From: Methanoflorens sp963701995
GTDB lineage: Archaea; Halobacteriota; Bog-38; Methanoflorentales; Methanoflorentaceae
DNA: 64,000 nt
Reading direction: 5' to 3'
Assembly (NCBI GenBank): GCA_963701995.1
Contig: OY969693.1
Coordinates: 372,001 to 436,000, forward strand
The notes under the pieces were generated by a model. That model worked only from the letters and a program-made list of their open reading frames with translations, had not been told where the DNA came from and did no database searches. Of this stretch, positions 63,512-64,000 are shown piece by piece. Every line of letters begins with the position of its first letter. Position 1 is the stretch's first letter. A program made the translations under genes and the position numbers.

Positions 63512-64000
63512 CTACGCTTTGCTCTGTCTATTTGCATCCCTAATTGCTTGCCGTATTATGTCCGTTTCTTCAGAGCGAAACACGGGACAGTCGCGATCCT
63601 CATAGCTGATACCCCGCACGATAACGATCGGGGTACCTCCCGCGCCCTCGCCCATCATGAGGTTGGCCAGACCAGCTACTTCGTCCCCAACACCTTCGTT
63701 GGTTATTTCTAGCGCTTTCCCTTCAAGGTCTTTCACGCCGCGCCAGTCCTTCATCGCAGCAATTCCGGCAAACCCTATGCCGACTCCGGTTTGTCCTTCG
63801 CGAAAAGACCTACCGCAGGTATCGGTGATTATCACAGCTACGTTTTTGCCGAATCGGTCTTTTATTCGATCGCGCAGCTTACGTGCATTTTCAGAGGGGT
63901 CATCTGGAAGGAGCAAAACAAAACCTTCGGCCACGTTGGAGCGATCCAACCCAGCATTGACACAGACCTGACCAAACTTGCTCACCACAAGAAAAAACGG
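63512..64000 (-). CDS. cofE: Coenzyme F420-0:L-glutamate ligase (5' end cut by window edge)
   Basis: The C-terminal ~160 residues of CofE, which adds glutamates to F420-0 using GTP. It contains VCVNAGLDRSNVAEG, FVLLLPDDPSENARKLRD, VAVIITDTCGRSFREGQTG and GEGAGGTPIVIVRG, all typical. The frame is open upstream of the GTG at 63988 to the window end, so the start is missing. F420 is an electron carrier in methanogens and relatives, which supports the assignment of the organism. It is followed by a GNAT gene four bases away. Confidence 0.94.
   Translation of the reverse strand, partial: PFFLVVSKFGQVCVNAGLDRSNVAEGFVLLLPDDPSENARKLRDRIKDRFGKNVAVIITDTCGRSFREGQTGVGIGFAGIAAMKDWRGVKDLEGKALEITNEGVGDEVAGLANLMMGEGAGGTPIVIVRGISYEDRDCPVFRSEETDIIRQAIRDANRQSKA

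Overview
The window comes from a euryarchaeal, methanogen-like genome. It carries archaeal DNA polymerase II small subunit (DP1), RadA, an RPA-type OB-fold protein, ribosomal protein S17e, an archaeal signal peptidase, a methanogen-type thymidylate synthase, a ThiD-ThiN fusion, the F420 ligase CofE, and a tRNA-Thr with an intron after anticodon position 37. Many genes have a TATA-like box about 25-30 bases before an ATG and no Shine-Dalgarno site, which suggests leaderless mRNAs. A Halobacteriota lineage (methanogens, ANME or Syntrophoarchaea relatives) is likely; I cannot place it further.

Layout. 1-3.8 kb: end of a surface-glycan block (B12-binding radical SAM enzyme and two glycosyltransferases). 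4.4-7.1 kb: exported proteins. 7.4-13.2 kb: a conflict-type cluster with a SLOG/RyR protein split by a +1 frameshift, a SLATT-like 2TM protein, a TIR protein with a membrane segment and ectodomain, and a HEAT-repeat protein. 13.8-18 kb: small accessory genes (5-TM protein, flavodoxin, DJ-1/PfpI) and a corA remnant. 18.1-20.1 kb: acetyl-CoA synthetase. 20.4-23.5 kb: a NUDIX hydrolase and a RelA/SpoT synthetase-TPR-SLOG-RyR protein, split at exactly the same +1 site as its paralogue; it is followed by a 155-bp piece of a second acs gene. 25-27.5 kb: pyrophosphatase, UppP, DUF3788. 27.5-31.1 kb: a PfkB-like/AAA+/double-RyR protein with DUF4062 and HEAT gene remnants around it. 31-36 kb: membrane proteins and a B12-binding radical SAM enzyme. 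36.6-41.5 kb: flippase and two glycosyltransferases. 42-46 kb: membrane protein, a third B12-binding radical SAM enzyme, lipoprotein, methyltransferase. 46.4-64 kb: a dense housekeeping block with thiD-thiN, rps17e, dapA, dapB, polB, signal peptidase, pgk, tRNA-Thr, thymidylate synthase, thiC, phosphoglycolate phosphatase, radA, RPA, a leuC/leuD/leuB-like trio, tRNA-Arg, a GNAT gene and cofE.

The most unusual content is the set of nucleotide-signalling proteins between 7 and 31 kb. Three different proteins end in RyR domains, two of them share a SLOG (TRPM-like) sensor, and close by are a RelA/SpoT alarmone synthetase domain, a TIR domain, a SLATT-like membrane effector and a NUDIX hydrolase. 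I infer one or more Thoeris-like or alarmone-based defence systems in which one enzyme makes a nucleotide signal and a SLOG/RyR sensor reads it. The frameshift shared by two diverged paralogues argues for programmed +1 frameshifting rather than two independent lesions.
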